A stretch of 64,000 nucleotides of DNA, from contig JAFRXI010000008.1 of NCBI GenBank assembly GCA_017437755.1, positions 62,001 to 126,000 of the forward strand, written 5' to 3'. This document shows positions 26,314 through 33,980 of this stretch, in pieces. The stretch comes from Bacteroidales bacterium (GTDB lineage Bacteria > Bacteroidota > Bacteroidia > Bacteroidales > UBA932). Under the pieces are notes generated by a model. It was not told the origin of the DNA. It saw only the letters and a program-made list of their open reading frames with translations, and searched no databases. How positions within the stretch are numbered: position 1 is the first letter of the stretch; every line of letters starts with the position of its first letter. The position numbers were made by a program, and so were the translations under genes.

Positions 26314-27027
26314 CTACAGCCTTGTGCGGGGGATGCTCCCGCTATGCTTGCCTGCGAATTCCGATATGGCTAAAAAATGCTCTTTGATGCATTCCTGAGC
26401 CTTGTCGGATTCTTTTTTTACTATGCATTCCAGCATGGCCCTGTGCTCGATGGTGACCTGTTCCCCCGTGACGGTGCAGGCCTTGAGTCTCCGGTAATAC
26501 TCCAGAACCTGGGGGGTGATGACAAGCAGGAGGGATGCTATTACGGGATTGTGGCTGGCCTTGGCGATGGCTATATGGAAGGCCAGGTCCTTTTCGTCCC
26601 GAAGGTCGGTGTCCACGTGGGCTTCAAAGTCCGCCAGGGCATCATTGAGGGCACTCATATCCTCTTCCGTGCGGTTGAGGGCGCACAGGCGGATGGCTTC
26701 GGTTTCCAGCAGGATCCTCACGGTGACCAGCGAATAGAAGTCAAAGCTTTCAACCTCCAGCATGTTGGATATCTGGTTTATCATTACGGATGGGGAATGC
26801 TCGGCAAGGATCGATCCGCTTTGGGGAAAAGTTTTTATAACTCCGTAGAATTCAAGTCTTTCCAGGGCTGAACGCACTTGTGCCCGGCTTACTCCCACTT
26901 CGGATGAGAGTTTACGTTCAGCAGGAAGCCTGTCTCCGGGAATGAGTCGCCCGGACGCTATCAGGCTTTGTATGTGGCGGATTACCTTTTCTATTTCGGC
27001 ACCTGAAGATTTCTTTCCTGAAGTCAT
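26314..27027 (-). CDS. GntR-family regulator, FadR subfamily (FCD domain)
   Basis: Residues about 10-75 form a winged helix (PAERKLSSEVGVSRAQVRSA), and the rest is an all-helical FCD ligand domain with metal-binding histidines (LAFHIAI, EHRAM, KEHF). Such proteins sense uronates or related acids and usually repress. The start at 27027 is preferred because the ATG at 27045 lies only 2 bases after the -7 box; the longer form adds six residues. It is convergent with kduI with no gap. Copies of its probable operator lie at its own promoter, at the lyase-kduI promoter and at the susC promoter. The effector (KDG or DEH) is inferred. Confidence 0.9.
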   Translation of the reverse strand: MTSGKKSSGAEIEKVIRHIQSLIASGRLIPGDRLPAERKLSSEVGVSRAQVRSALERLEFYGVIKTFPQSGSILAEHSPSVMINQISNMLEVESFDFYSLVTVRILLETEAIRLCALNRTEEDMSALNDALADFEAHVDTDLRDEKDLAFHIAIAKASHNPVIASLLLVITPQVLEYYRRLKACTVTGEQVTIEHRAMLECIVKKESDKAQECIKEHFLAISEFAGKHSGSIPRTRL

Positions 27028-27047
27028 TGGCTGGTTTTTTTGCATCG

Positions 27048-27078
27048 CAAAGATAATAAGAAAACCAATTTAACCAAT
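27048..27078 (-). promoter_or_regulatory. Autoregulated promoter of the FadR-type regulator
   Basis: On the minus strand the -7 box TATCTTTG lies at 27048-27055 and ATTG at the -33 position (27075-27078), 19 bases apart. ATTGGTTAAATTGGTT (27063-27078) holds two TTGGTT half-sites and covers the -33 box and spacer, as expected for self-repression. Confidence 0.65.
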
Positions 27079-27106
27079 AATGGGAGGCAAAACTGTCTCC
27101 AAAAAA

Positions 27107-27137
27107 TTTGCGGAATCAAAAAAGTGCAGTATCTTTG
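27107..27137 (+). promoter_or_regulatory. Promoter of tRNA-Val
   Basis: TTTG (27107-27110), 19 bases, TATCTTTG (27130-27137): a full match to the Bacteroidetes promoter consensus, 20 bases before the mature tRNA. Confidence 0.8.
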
Positions 27138-27156
27138 CAGTCCCGTTTGGGAGCAG

Positions 27157-27231
27157 GGGTGTGTAGCTCAGTCGGTTCAGAGCACCTGCCTTACAAGCAG
27201 GGGGTCGGCGGTTCGAATCCGTCCACACCCA
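27157..27231 (+). tRNA. tRNA-Val (anticodon UAC)
   Basis: A 75-nt cloverleaf: acceptor stem GGGTGTG/CACACCC, D-arm beginning TAGCTCAGT, anticodon stem CCTGC/GCAGG with loop CTTACAA (anticodon TAC), and T-arm with the loop TTCGAAT. The discriminator is A at 27231; CCA is not encoded. A promoter and a terminator flank it, so it is a single-gene transcript. Confidence 0.97.
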
Positions 27232-27232
27232 C

Positions 27233-27269
27233 AAAAGCGGCGCTTACGTAACGTGAGCGCCGCTTTTTT
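27233..27269. terminator. Terminator of tRNA-Val, bidirectional
   Basis: AAAAGCGGCGCT (27233-27244) pairs with AGCGCCGCTTTT (27256-27267) and is followed by further T residues. It ends 1 base before the stop codon of the convergent lipoprotein gene and can serve both. Confidence 0.88.
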
Positions 27270-27270
27270 A

Positions 27271-28722
27271 TTACCATACAGGGCGTATGTTCAGCCCGCG
27301 GAACCGCTTATGTATTCCGGAATCATCAAACTTAGGCGTGTTCTGATGATAATAGACCCGGACCATATGCGCATCCCATGAATAAGCCGTGTTTATCTGT
27401 GATGTCCAATACTGTCCGGAACTCTGTGTGGGGGTGATACCAGGAGTATCATCCTTGAACCCACCGACCGGAAGTATGATGGAGCGGTCAGTATAGCCGG
27501 GCACCTTGCTGGTGAACTGCATCACGGTGCCCAGACTGGGAAGGGTCGCCCAATAAAGGGTACAGTTTTCTGCCAGTTCCCTGAACTCCTTCATCGTGGG
27601 GACGCGCCAATTGCCGCCCAGGGTCTGCCGGGCTGGATCGTCCATGTAGTCATAGTCGCTGAGGTAGCCCTTCCGGTCCACGGTCCCATGGCCGGTATTG
27701 AAGTTGTATCGCTTGAGGACGATATTGCCTTCCGAATCCCCGCTGACCCTGAGCTGGTAGTTGTTCCAGGTGAAAGTCGATTTAGGGGAGACCTCTCCCC
27801 AGGCATAGTAGCCGCCCGGATTGAAATTGTTCGTGGTTCCCAGGTTGCTGCTTGCCCAGTAAACGCTCAGGCCAAGGTCCACAGCGCCTTCAGGCAGGCT
27901 CACCGTTACAACGCAGCTGGCTTTCTGTGCTCCGCAATAGGCCCAGATCCTGGCCGTTCCCGCCCTCTCAGCCGTAACGAGGCCGTCTTTCACGGTTGCT
28001 ATCTTGGGATCCGAACTCTCCCACGATACTTTCGTGTTGGTGGCATTGGAAGGAGTGACGGAGGCGGAAAGTTGCCGGGTTTCCCCCGCTTTGAGACTCA
28101 CCGAAGTGGGACTGACCGTCACGCTGGTAACCTGTACCGCGTCAACATACACATACAGCCTCGCTTCTTTTCCCCCGCATTTTGCCGTGATGGTGGTATT
28201 GCCCAGTTCCTGCGCTGTAATCCAGATGCTGGAGGGATCGTCGGGAATCTCCATGGTGCGGGCCACATACGGATTGGTATTCTCCCATACGATACGTTTA
28301 CGGAGAGTCGCATTGGATGGCTGGATGGTCACGCTTGCCTTCATCACCCTGTCCACAGGAAGGGAAACCGACTGGGTGGGGAATTCGATCTTTTCCACCG
28401 GAATGGTGACCGTTATTTTGCAGACGGCTTCCTCGTTGCCGTACCTGGCTGTGATTACGGCCGTTCCTTCCTTCAGGGCGGTGGCTGATCCGTTATCGGA
28501 AACCTCCACCACAGACGGTGCGTCGGAAGACCATTCCACATCGTTGATGTCGGCCTTCCCCGATGACAGGAAGACCTCGAGCTTCCGCGTTTCCCCGACG
28601 GCCATATCCAGGGATTCCGATTCGAATGCAATGGCTGCGGCCTCTGTCTCCTTGTTCTTGTTGCAAGAAAAGAGGATAAGGACGGCTGCCAGCGATGACA
28701 AGGCAAAGGATATATTTCTCAT
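27271..28722 (-). CDS. Lipoprotein with BIG2-type Ig domains and a DUF1566/FISUMP-like C-terminal domain
   Basis: A 483-residue lipoprotein (lipobox LILFSC). Start at 28722 is set by the signal peptide. Three bacterial Ig-like (BIG2) domains follow at about 27-105, 107-190 and 195-275; the third has the standard VSPTSVSLKAGETRQLSA pattern. Residues about 280-483 (AVDLGLSVYWAS, GGNWRVPTMKEF, GLNIRPVW) belong to the group of C-terminal domains called DUF1566 or the Fibrobacter paralogous domain. Surface adhesin-like role inferred; no enzyme motif. It stands alone between tRNA-Val and a divergent gene. Confidence 0.8.
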   Translation of the reverse strand: MRNISFALSSLAAVLILFSCNKNKETEAAAIAFESESLDMAVGETRKLEVFLSSGKADINDVEWSSDAPSVVEVSDNGSATALKEGTAVITARYGNEEAVCKITVTIPVEKIEFPTQSVSLPVDRVMKASVTIQPSNATLRKRIVWENTNPYVARTMEIPDDPSSIWITAQELGNTTITAKCGGKEARLYVYVDAVQVTSVTVSPTSVSLKAGETRQLSASVTPSNATNTKVSWESSDPKIATVKDGLVTAERAGTARIWAYCGAQKASCVVTVSLPEGAVDLGLSVYWASSNLGTTNNFNPGGYYAWGEVSPKSTFTWNNYQLRVSGDSEGNIVLKRYNFNTGHGTVDRKGYLSDYDYMDDPARQTLGGNWRVPTMKEFRELAENCTLYWATLPSLGTVMQFTSKVPGYTDRSIILPVGGFKDDTPGITPTQSSGQYWTSQINTAYSWDAHMVRVYYHQNTPKFDDSGIHKRFRGLNIRPVW

Positions 28723-28752
28723 GATTAAGTTTATTATTATGGTGCTCCAGCG

Positions 28753-28801
28753 CAAAAGTAAGATTTAAAGTATAAAAATACAACAGTATGAGTTATATTT
28801 G
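28753..28801. promoter_or_regulatory. Divergent promoter region
   Basis: Minus strand: TACTTTTG at 28753-28760, a -7 box for the Ig-like lipoprotein gene. Plus strand: TATATTTG at 28794-28801, a -7 box whose expected start of transcription almost coincides with the ATG at 28806, suggesting a very short leader. Neither has a clear -33 TTTG. Confidence 0.4.
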
Positions 28802-28805
28802 CAGT

Positions 28806-29861
28806 ATGAATGAATCCTTTAAGACATATTGCGTGGGTGGGCACCGGTTCAGGGTTGCCGTCGAGGAGCCCTGGCATTTCAAGGAACTGAATGAAGAGGA
28901 AAAGGCCGTGGCCGAAAGGCTTCGCCGGGGCGGGGATCTCGGGGTTATCCCGGTTCCTGCCGACAAGCTCGAGGACATTGCCCTTAACGAGAGGATAGCC
29001 GGCAAGGACGGGGCAAAGCCGGAGCGGTGGGCCCTTGACTTTTCGCAGTATGCCCCGTTCGAGGTCGAGGGGACGGAAGAACCCCTCTTTTCGCTGGATG
29101 TACGGCTTGGAGTTCCTCAATGGATTACGGACAGCATTGCCTCCGGAAAGGCCCGGAGGGTGGTTACCGTAGACGAGATCCCTCCTTTCTATTACGGCTA
29201 TGTGCTTGACGGAAAGACGTTTTACGAGTACCGTCCGGCCCGCGAGGTCATTGCCGGGTTCTTTGTGATAGATGAGGACGGCAAGACGGGCTGTTATTAT
29301 TCGGCGGAGAGGATGGGGCCCAGGACCACCATGTTCCAGGTCAACACCTCCCTGATGATCTTCTATACCTTTGCCACTGCGCCGCATTCAACCCTTCTGC
29401 TCCATTCTTCCATGGTCCGCCACAGAGGCGAGGCAAACCTCTTCTTCGGTGTGAGCGGAACGGGAAAGAGCACCCACAGCCGCCTCTGGCTGGAGCATGT
29501 GAGGGGTTGCGACCTCATGAACGACGACAATCCGGTCATCCGTTTCCGGGATGGACGGCTCATGGCGTACGGCAGCCCATGGAGCGGCAAGACTCTTTGT
29601 TACAGGAATGTATGCGCTCCGGTGAGGGCCCTGGTGAGGCTTGAGCAGGCTCCGGAAAACAGGATTGACCGCCTTGAGGCCCTTGAGGCCTATGCCAGCG
29701 TTGTTGCCGCTGCTTCCACAATCAGGTGGAACAGCGCGGTGATGGATCTCATAGTCCCCACCGTGGAAAGGGTGGCAATGAACGTCCCTTGCTGGCACCT
29801 TGGCTGCCGCCCCGATGCCGAGGCTGTTCAAGTTTGCATGGAAGCAATTGAAAATCTATAG
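28806..29861 (+). CDS. HPr-kinase/PEPCK-like P-loop protein
   Basis: A 351-residue cytoplasmic protein. The Walker A motif GVSGTGKSTHSRLW (about residues 217-230), with a downstream acidic NDDNP segment, resembles the C-terminal kinase core of HPr kinase/phosphorylase and related PEPCK-fold proteins. The N-terminal 200 residues are not recognisable. No HPr gene is nearby, so the target is unknown. The ATG at 28806 is chosen over 28788, which lies upstream of the apparent -7 box. It is followed 3 bases later by rpiB, probably in one operon with truB. Confidence 0.65.
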   Translation: MNESFKTYCVGGHRFRVAVEEPWHFKELNEEEKAVAERLRRGGDLGVIPVPADKLEDIALNERIAGKDGAKPERWALDFSQYAPFEVEGTEEPLFSLDVRLGVPQWITDSIASGKARRVVTVDEIPPFYYGYVLDGKTFYEYRPAREVIAGFFVIDEDGKTGCYYSAERMGPRTTMFQVNTSLMIFYTFATAPHSTLLLHSSMVRHRGEANLFFGVSGTGKSTHSRLWLEHVRGCDLMNDDNPVIRFRDGRLMAYGSPWSGKTLCYRNVCAPVRALVRLEQAPENRIDRLEALEAYASVVAAASTIRWNSAVMDLIVPTVERVAMNVPCWHLGCRPDAEAVQVCMEAIENL

Positions 29862-29864
29862 GTT

Positions 29865-30293
29865 ATGAAAATCGGTATATGCAACGACCATGCTGGCGTG
29901 GAGTATAAGTTCAAGATTGCCGGTATGCTCCGCCGCGAGGGACATGAAGTGGTGGACTTCGGGACTGACACCGAGGTAAGCGTAGACTATGCGGACTATG
30001 CCCATGCCCTGGCGTCGGCAGTGGAACAGGGCGCCGTTGACAAGGGAATAGCCCTCTGCGGAACCGGAAACGGTATGGCAATGACCCTGAACAAGCATCA
30101 GGGCATCCGGGCGGGCCTTGCCTGGTCCAGCGAGATAGGCCGCCTCGTGAAGGCGCATAACAATGCCAACGTGCTGGTGCTCCCCGCAAGGTTCATATCG
30201 CTCAGGATGGCGCTTTCCATAGTCCGTGTTTGGCTGTCCACTCCTTTCGACGGTGGCCGCCATCAGCGCCGCATAGACAAGATTCCCCTCTGA
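29865..30293 (+). CDS. rpiB: Ribose-5-phosphate isomerase B
   Basis: A 142-residue RpiB/LacA protein interconverting ribose-5-phosphate and ribulose-5-phosphate in the pentose phosphate pathway. The N-terminal NDHAGVEYK and the catalytic-cysteine segment ALCGTGNGMAMTLNK are characteristic, and length is normal for the family. Its stop overlaps the truB start by one base (TGATG). Confidence 0.95.
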   Translation: MKIGICNDHAGVEYKFKIAGMLRREGHEVVDFGTDTEVSVDYADYAHALASAVEQGAVDKGIALCGTGNGMAMTLNKHQGIRAGLAWSSEIGRLVKAHNNANVLVLPARFISLRMALSIVRVWLSTPFDGGRHQRRIDKIPL

Positions 30294-31174
30294 TGGACAA
30301 GGGCCTTCCCGATAAACCCCTGATTCTTGACAGGCTCTCCGCAAGTGGCTTTCCGGAGGGTCTTTCCGTTGATATCCAAGACTTTCCGGACGGAATTGTA
30401 ATCCCTTTGGACAAGCCGTGGCGGTGGACTTCGGCCGATGCGGTCCGGAAGGTGAAGTACGCCGCAATCCGTCACTTTGGCAAGAAGAACCTGAAGGTGG
30501 GCCATGCCGGGACGCTTGACCCTCTGGCAACCGGGATACTGATCATCTGCATCGGCCCGGCCACCCGTATCGCCCAGACGCTTCAGGACCACCCAAAGGA
30601 GTATGTTGCCGGGATATCCTTCGGCGCCACCACGCCTTCCTACGACCTTGAAAAGGAACCCGACCGGACCTTCCCTGTTGACGGTGTTTCAAGGGAGTCC
30701 CTTAATGAGGCTCTGAAGGGTTTCATTGGCGAACAGGAGCAGATAGCCCCTCTTTTCAGCGCCAAGTCGGTGGACGGAGTCAGGGCGTACGAAATGGCCC
30801 GCAAGATGTATCGCCACGGCGACGGTTCCTTCGACGAAAAGGCCTTGGAGATGCTCCAGAGGGCGAAAATAACCATTTCAGAGGCTGAACTCATGTCATT
30901 CTGCAGGGGCGGCCCCGTCCCGGTTCAGCAAGCCCCGGACGATGCCTCCTCTGCCAGCGGCAGGATTCATTACGCGGATGTTTCTGGCCTTGATCTTCCT
31001 CACGCCGAGGTACGCATCCGCTGCAGCAAAGGAACCTATATCCGTGCGTTTGCCCGCGACCTTGGCGAGGCCCTCGGCTCCGGAGCCTTCCTCCACAGCC
31101 TCCGCCGCACCTGTTCCGGCCCCTTCAAAGCAGAAGACGCCCTCACCCTGGAGGACGCCCTCTCTCTTCTCTGA
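30293..31174 (+). CDS. truB: tRNA pseudouridine-55 synthase TruB
   Basis: A 293-residue enzyme making pseudouridine 55 in the T-loop of tRNAs. The catalytic aspartate is in GHAGTLDPLATG, and IPLDKPWRWTSADAV is the usual N-terminal motif. The ATG at 30293 overlaps the rpiB stop; the upstream in-frame ATG at 30230 lies within rpiB. The segment about 205-225 (GGPVPVQQAPDDASS) looks like a small insertion compared with short TruB proteins. It converges on gltX with a 7-base gap. Confidence 0.95.
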   Translation: MDKGLPDKPLILDRLSASGFPEGLSVDIQDFPDGIVIPLDKPWRWTSADAVRKVKYAAIRHFGKKNLKVGHAGTLDPLATGILIICIGPATRIAQTLQDHPKEYVAGISFGATTPSYDLEKEPDRTFPVDGVSRESLNEALKGFIGEQEQIAPLFSAKSVDGVRAYEMARKMYRHGDGSFDEKALEMLQRAKITISEAELMSFCRGGPVPVQQAPDDASSASGRIHYADVSGLDLPHAEVRIRCSKGTYIRAFARDLGEALGSGAFLHSLRRTCSGPFKAEDALTLEDALSLL

Positions 31175-31181
31175 AACAATG

Positions 31182-32720
31182 CTATCCTAAAGCCTCGCGG
31201 GCTGCGGTGAAGCGGCGGGCGGCTTCGGCGGGGCCGATGACGGAGAGGATCTCGGCTATTCCAAGGCCGCTGGCGCTGCCTGCAAGGGCGAGGCGGATGG
31301 TGTTCATCACCTTGCCCATGGGCCACTCGCGGGAGCGTATGTAATCTTCTATGGCCTGGGAAGATACGTTCCCCTCTCCTATGAATGCTGCAACGTCGCC
31401 GGCCATCTCCACGTTCTCCTCCTTCCAGAACTTGTCCACGTCTTTCTGGATATACTCCGAGGGAGCCTGGTACAGGTAAGGGGCGGCGGTATAGAGGTCC
31501 TGGACGAAGGTCGCCCTGTCGCGGACTGTTTCAACCGCTTTCTCAACATAATCGCGAGGCAGGGATATTCCTTCTCCGGCAAGCACCGGTTCCAGCATCC
31601 CCGCAAGTTCGGAAGCCGGTTTCATCCTCAGGTATTCCTTGTTGTACCACTTGGCCTTTTCCGCGTTGAAGCGGGCTCCGGAGCGGATCACCCTCTCCAG
31701 CGAGAAGGCCTCCACAAGTTCGGGAAGGGAGAACAGTTCCCTGTCGTCACCGGGATTCCAGCCAAGGAAGGCCAGCATGTTTACAAAGGCCTCCGGGAAG
31801 TATCCGTCCTCGCGGTAGCCGCGGGACACCTCGCCATCGGCGTTGACCCATTTGAGGGGGAATACAGGGAAGCCCAGGCGGTCGCCGTCCCTTTTTGAGA
31901 GCTTTCCCTTGCCGTCGGGCTTGAGAAGAAGCGACAGATGGGCGAAGCGCGGCATGGAACCGGTCCAGCCAAACGCCTCATACAGAAGGTAATGCAGGGG
32001 AAGGGAAGGCAGCCATTCCTCGCCGCGGATGACCTCGGTAATCTCCATCAGATGGTCGTCCACTATGTTTGCGAGATGGTACGTGGGAAGTTCGTCGGCC
32101 CTTTTCCATAGCACTTTGTCGTCGAGGGTGTCGGTATTCACCTCTATGTGGCCGCGGATTAGGTCGTCCATCGCCACCACCCTGTCCTGGGGCATCTTGA
32201 ACCTTACGGTCCAGCCGGTGGTCTCTTCGAGCAGCCGGGCTGTCTCCTGTGGAGGAAGTGTCAGGGAGTTGCGCAGTTCCGTACGGGTAATGTGGTTGTA
32301 GATGAAGGTCTGCTTTGACGCCTCGGCTTCCTTGCGGCGGGCGTCCAGTTCTTCAGGCGTGTCAAAGGCGTAGTAAGCCCAGCCGTCACGGACGAGCCGT
32401 TCGGCGTACTCGCGGTATATCGCCCTTCTCTGCGACTGGCGGTAGGGGGCGTGCGGATGCTTTTCGGAAGGGGTTTCCACCACTTTCCCGGTACTCATGT
32501 CCACGCCTTCGTCGGGGATTATCCCGCACCATCGCAGCGCCTCTATGATATATTCTTCGGCTCCGGGGACAAAGCGATGGGAATCGGTGTCCTCTATGCG
32601 GATGATGAAATCACCACCCCTCTGCTTGGCAAAGAGGTAATTGTAAAGTGCTGTCCTGACGCCGCCCATATGAAGGGGGCCGGTAGGGGACGGGGCGAAT
32701 CTTACTCTGGTCCTGGCCAT
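31182..32720 (-). CDS. gltX: Glutamyl-tRNA synthetase
   Basis: A 512-residue class I aminoacyl-tRNA synthetase charging tRNA-Glu. The HIGH-type motif is seen in FAPSPTGPLHMG and the KMSKS-type motif in GKLSKRDGDRLGF. Start at 32720 begins with the standard MARTRVRFAPSPTG; the longer frame runs into ftsZ. It lies 1 base after the ftsZ stop and so appears to be the last gene of the dcw transcript, a placement I do not recall as usual for this phylum. Confidence 0.96.
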   Translation of the reverse strand: MARTRVRFAPSPTGPLHMGGVRTALYNYLFAKQRGGDFIIRIEDTDSHRFVPGAEEYIIEALRWCGIIPDEGVDMSTGKVVETPSEKHPHAPYRQSQRRAIYREYAERLVRDGWAYYAFDTPEELDARRKEAEASKQTFIYNHITRTELRNSLTLPPQETARLLEETTGWTVRFKMPQDRVVAMDDLIRGHIEVNTDTLDDKVLWKRADELPTYHLANIVDDHLMEITEVIRGEEWLPSLPLHYLLYEAFGWTGSMPRFAHLSLLLKPDGKGKLSKRDGDRLGFPVFPLKWVNADGEVSRGYREDGYFPEAFVNMLAFLGWNPGDDRELFSLPELVEAFSLERVIRSGARFNAEKAKWYNKEYLRMKPASELAGMLEPVLAGEGISLPRDYVEKAVETVRDRATFVQDLYTAAPYLYQAPSEYIQKDVDKFWKEENVEMAGDVAAFIGEGNVSSQAIEDYIRSREWPMGKVMNTIRLALAGSASGLGIAEILSVIGPAEAARRFTAAREALG

Positions 32721-32721
32721 A

Positions 32722-33978
32722 TCATTTCTCCTTATGTGCCCTGCGTATGGCGGGCGTATTCTCAAGTTCTGAACGGTTGTCGTCGGGATCCACGCACAGG
32801 ACGGGCTTGTCGTCCGGCGAATAGCTGAAGCGCCTGCGGTGCTCGGCAATGTTGAATCCTATTTTGATGATGTTGCCGCCGGTGTCGGGCAGCGAAATCT
32901 CCGCACCCGGGGCGGGGGAGGATTTCTCGTAGGTGAAATCCTTGTCCAGGATGACCAGGTTCCCGAGGTTGATGTCGGTGATGTCGCCCAACTTGCCCAT
33001 ATCGAAACCGGTGGCGATGGCGGTTATCTGCACCTTGTCGCCAAAGTCGGGATCGTCTTCCCAGATGAGCCCGCTCTTGAACTTGTTGGCGTTTCCGGTG
33101 TATTCCCCGATCATCTTGTTGATCTTGTTGAGGTCGCTCATCATCAGGCCCTTCTCGTTCTTTCCGGCGGTGATGTTGATGAGGACGTTCTTGGCCGTCT
33201 TGAGGTCGAAATCGTTGAGCAGCGGGGACTCGAATGCCCCCTTCACGGCTTCTTCCAGGCGGTGTTCGCCGGTTCCCACGCCGCAGCCCATCAGGGCCAT
33301 TCCGCTGGAGCGCATCATGTTGGTGACGTCCATGAAGTCCACGTTCATGTAGCCGGGCTTGGAGATGATTTCGATTATACCCTTAACCGCTGTGGCAAGG
33401 ACCTCGTCGGCCTTGGGGAAGGCATTGTGTATGAGCTCGTTGCCAAAATGTTCGTAGAGCTTTTCGTTATTGATCAGGAGCAGGCTGTCCACGTTCTTCT
33501 CAAGTTCGCGGATGCCGTCGATGGCCTTGGCCTGGGAGTCGTTCCCCTCGTTGGAGAAGGGGAGGGTGACCACCGCCACGGTGAGTATGCCCCTGTCCTT
33601 TGCCATCTTGGCGATGACCGGCGAGGCTCCGGTCCCGGTTCCTCCGCCCATTCCGGCCGTGATGAAAAGCATCCTGGTGCCGTTGTCGAGGGCTTTTTCG
33701 GCGATGATGTCCTGGGCTTCCAGGGCGGCGTTCCGGCCGGCAGTGGGATCGGTACCCGCGCCCAGGCCCTTACCCAGCTGGATCTTCACTGGGACGTTGC
33801 TCTTTCCGAGGGCCTGCGAATCGGTATTGCATACGATGAAGCTGCATCCCTGGATTCCCTGGTTGTACATGTATGTAACGGCGTTGCAGCCTCCGCCGCC
33901 AACGCCTATCACCTTGATTATGGAGTTCTCCGGAATCCAGTCCGAAGGGGTGATCATATTGTTCATGTCGCTGTTCAT
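32722..33978 (-). CDS. ftsZ: Cell division GTPase FtsZ
   Basis: A 418-residue tubulin homologue that builds the division ring. The N-terminal GVGGGGCNAV and the GTP-binding GGGTGTGASP motifs are intact, as is the catalytic loop NIDFMDV-type segment (NVDFMDVTNMM). The conserved C-terminal tail that binds FtsA is recognisable as NTPAIRRAHKEK. Two alternative starts (33978 and 33966) differ by four residues. It follows ftsA by 2 bases. Confidence 0.97.
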   Translation of the reverse strand: MNSDMNNMITPSDWIPENSIIKVIGVGGGGCNAVTYMYNQGIQGCSFIVCNTDSQALGKSNVPVKIQLGKGLGAGTDPTAGRNAALEAQDIIAEKALDNGTRMLFITAGMGGGTGTGASPVIAKMAKDRGILTVAVVTLPFSNEGNDSQAKAIDGIRELEKNVDSLLLINNEKLYEHFGNELIHNAFPKADEVLATAVKGIIEIISKPGYMNVDFMDVTNMMRSSGMALMGCGVGTGEHRLEEAVKGAFESPLLNDFDLKTAKNVLINITAGKNEKGLMMSDLNKINKMIGEYTGNANKFKSGLIWEDDPDFGDKVQITAIATGFDMGKLGDITDINLGNLVILDKDFTYEKSSPAPGAEISLPDTGGNIIKIGFNIAEHRRRFSYSPDDKPVLCVDPDDNRSELENTPAIRRAHKEK

Positions 33979-33980
33979 GG

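Noticed and set aside
27040..27381. 113-codon plus-strand frame
   Set aside because: It spans the tRNA-Val gene, its promoter and its terminator.
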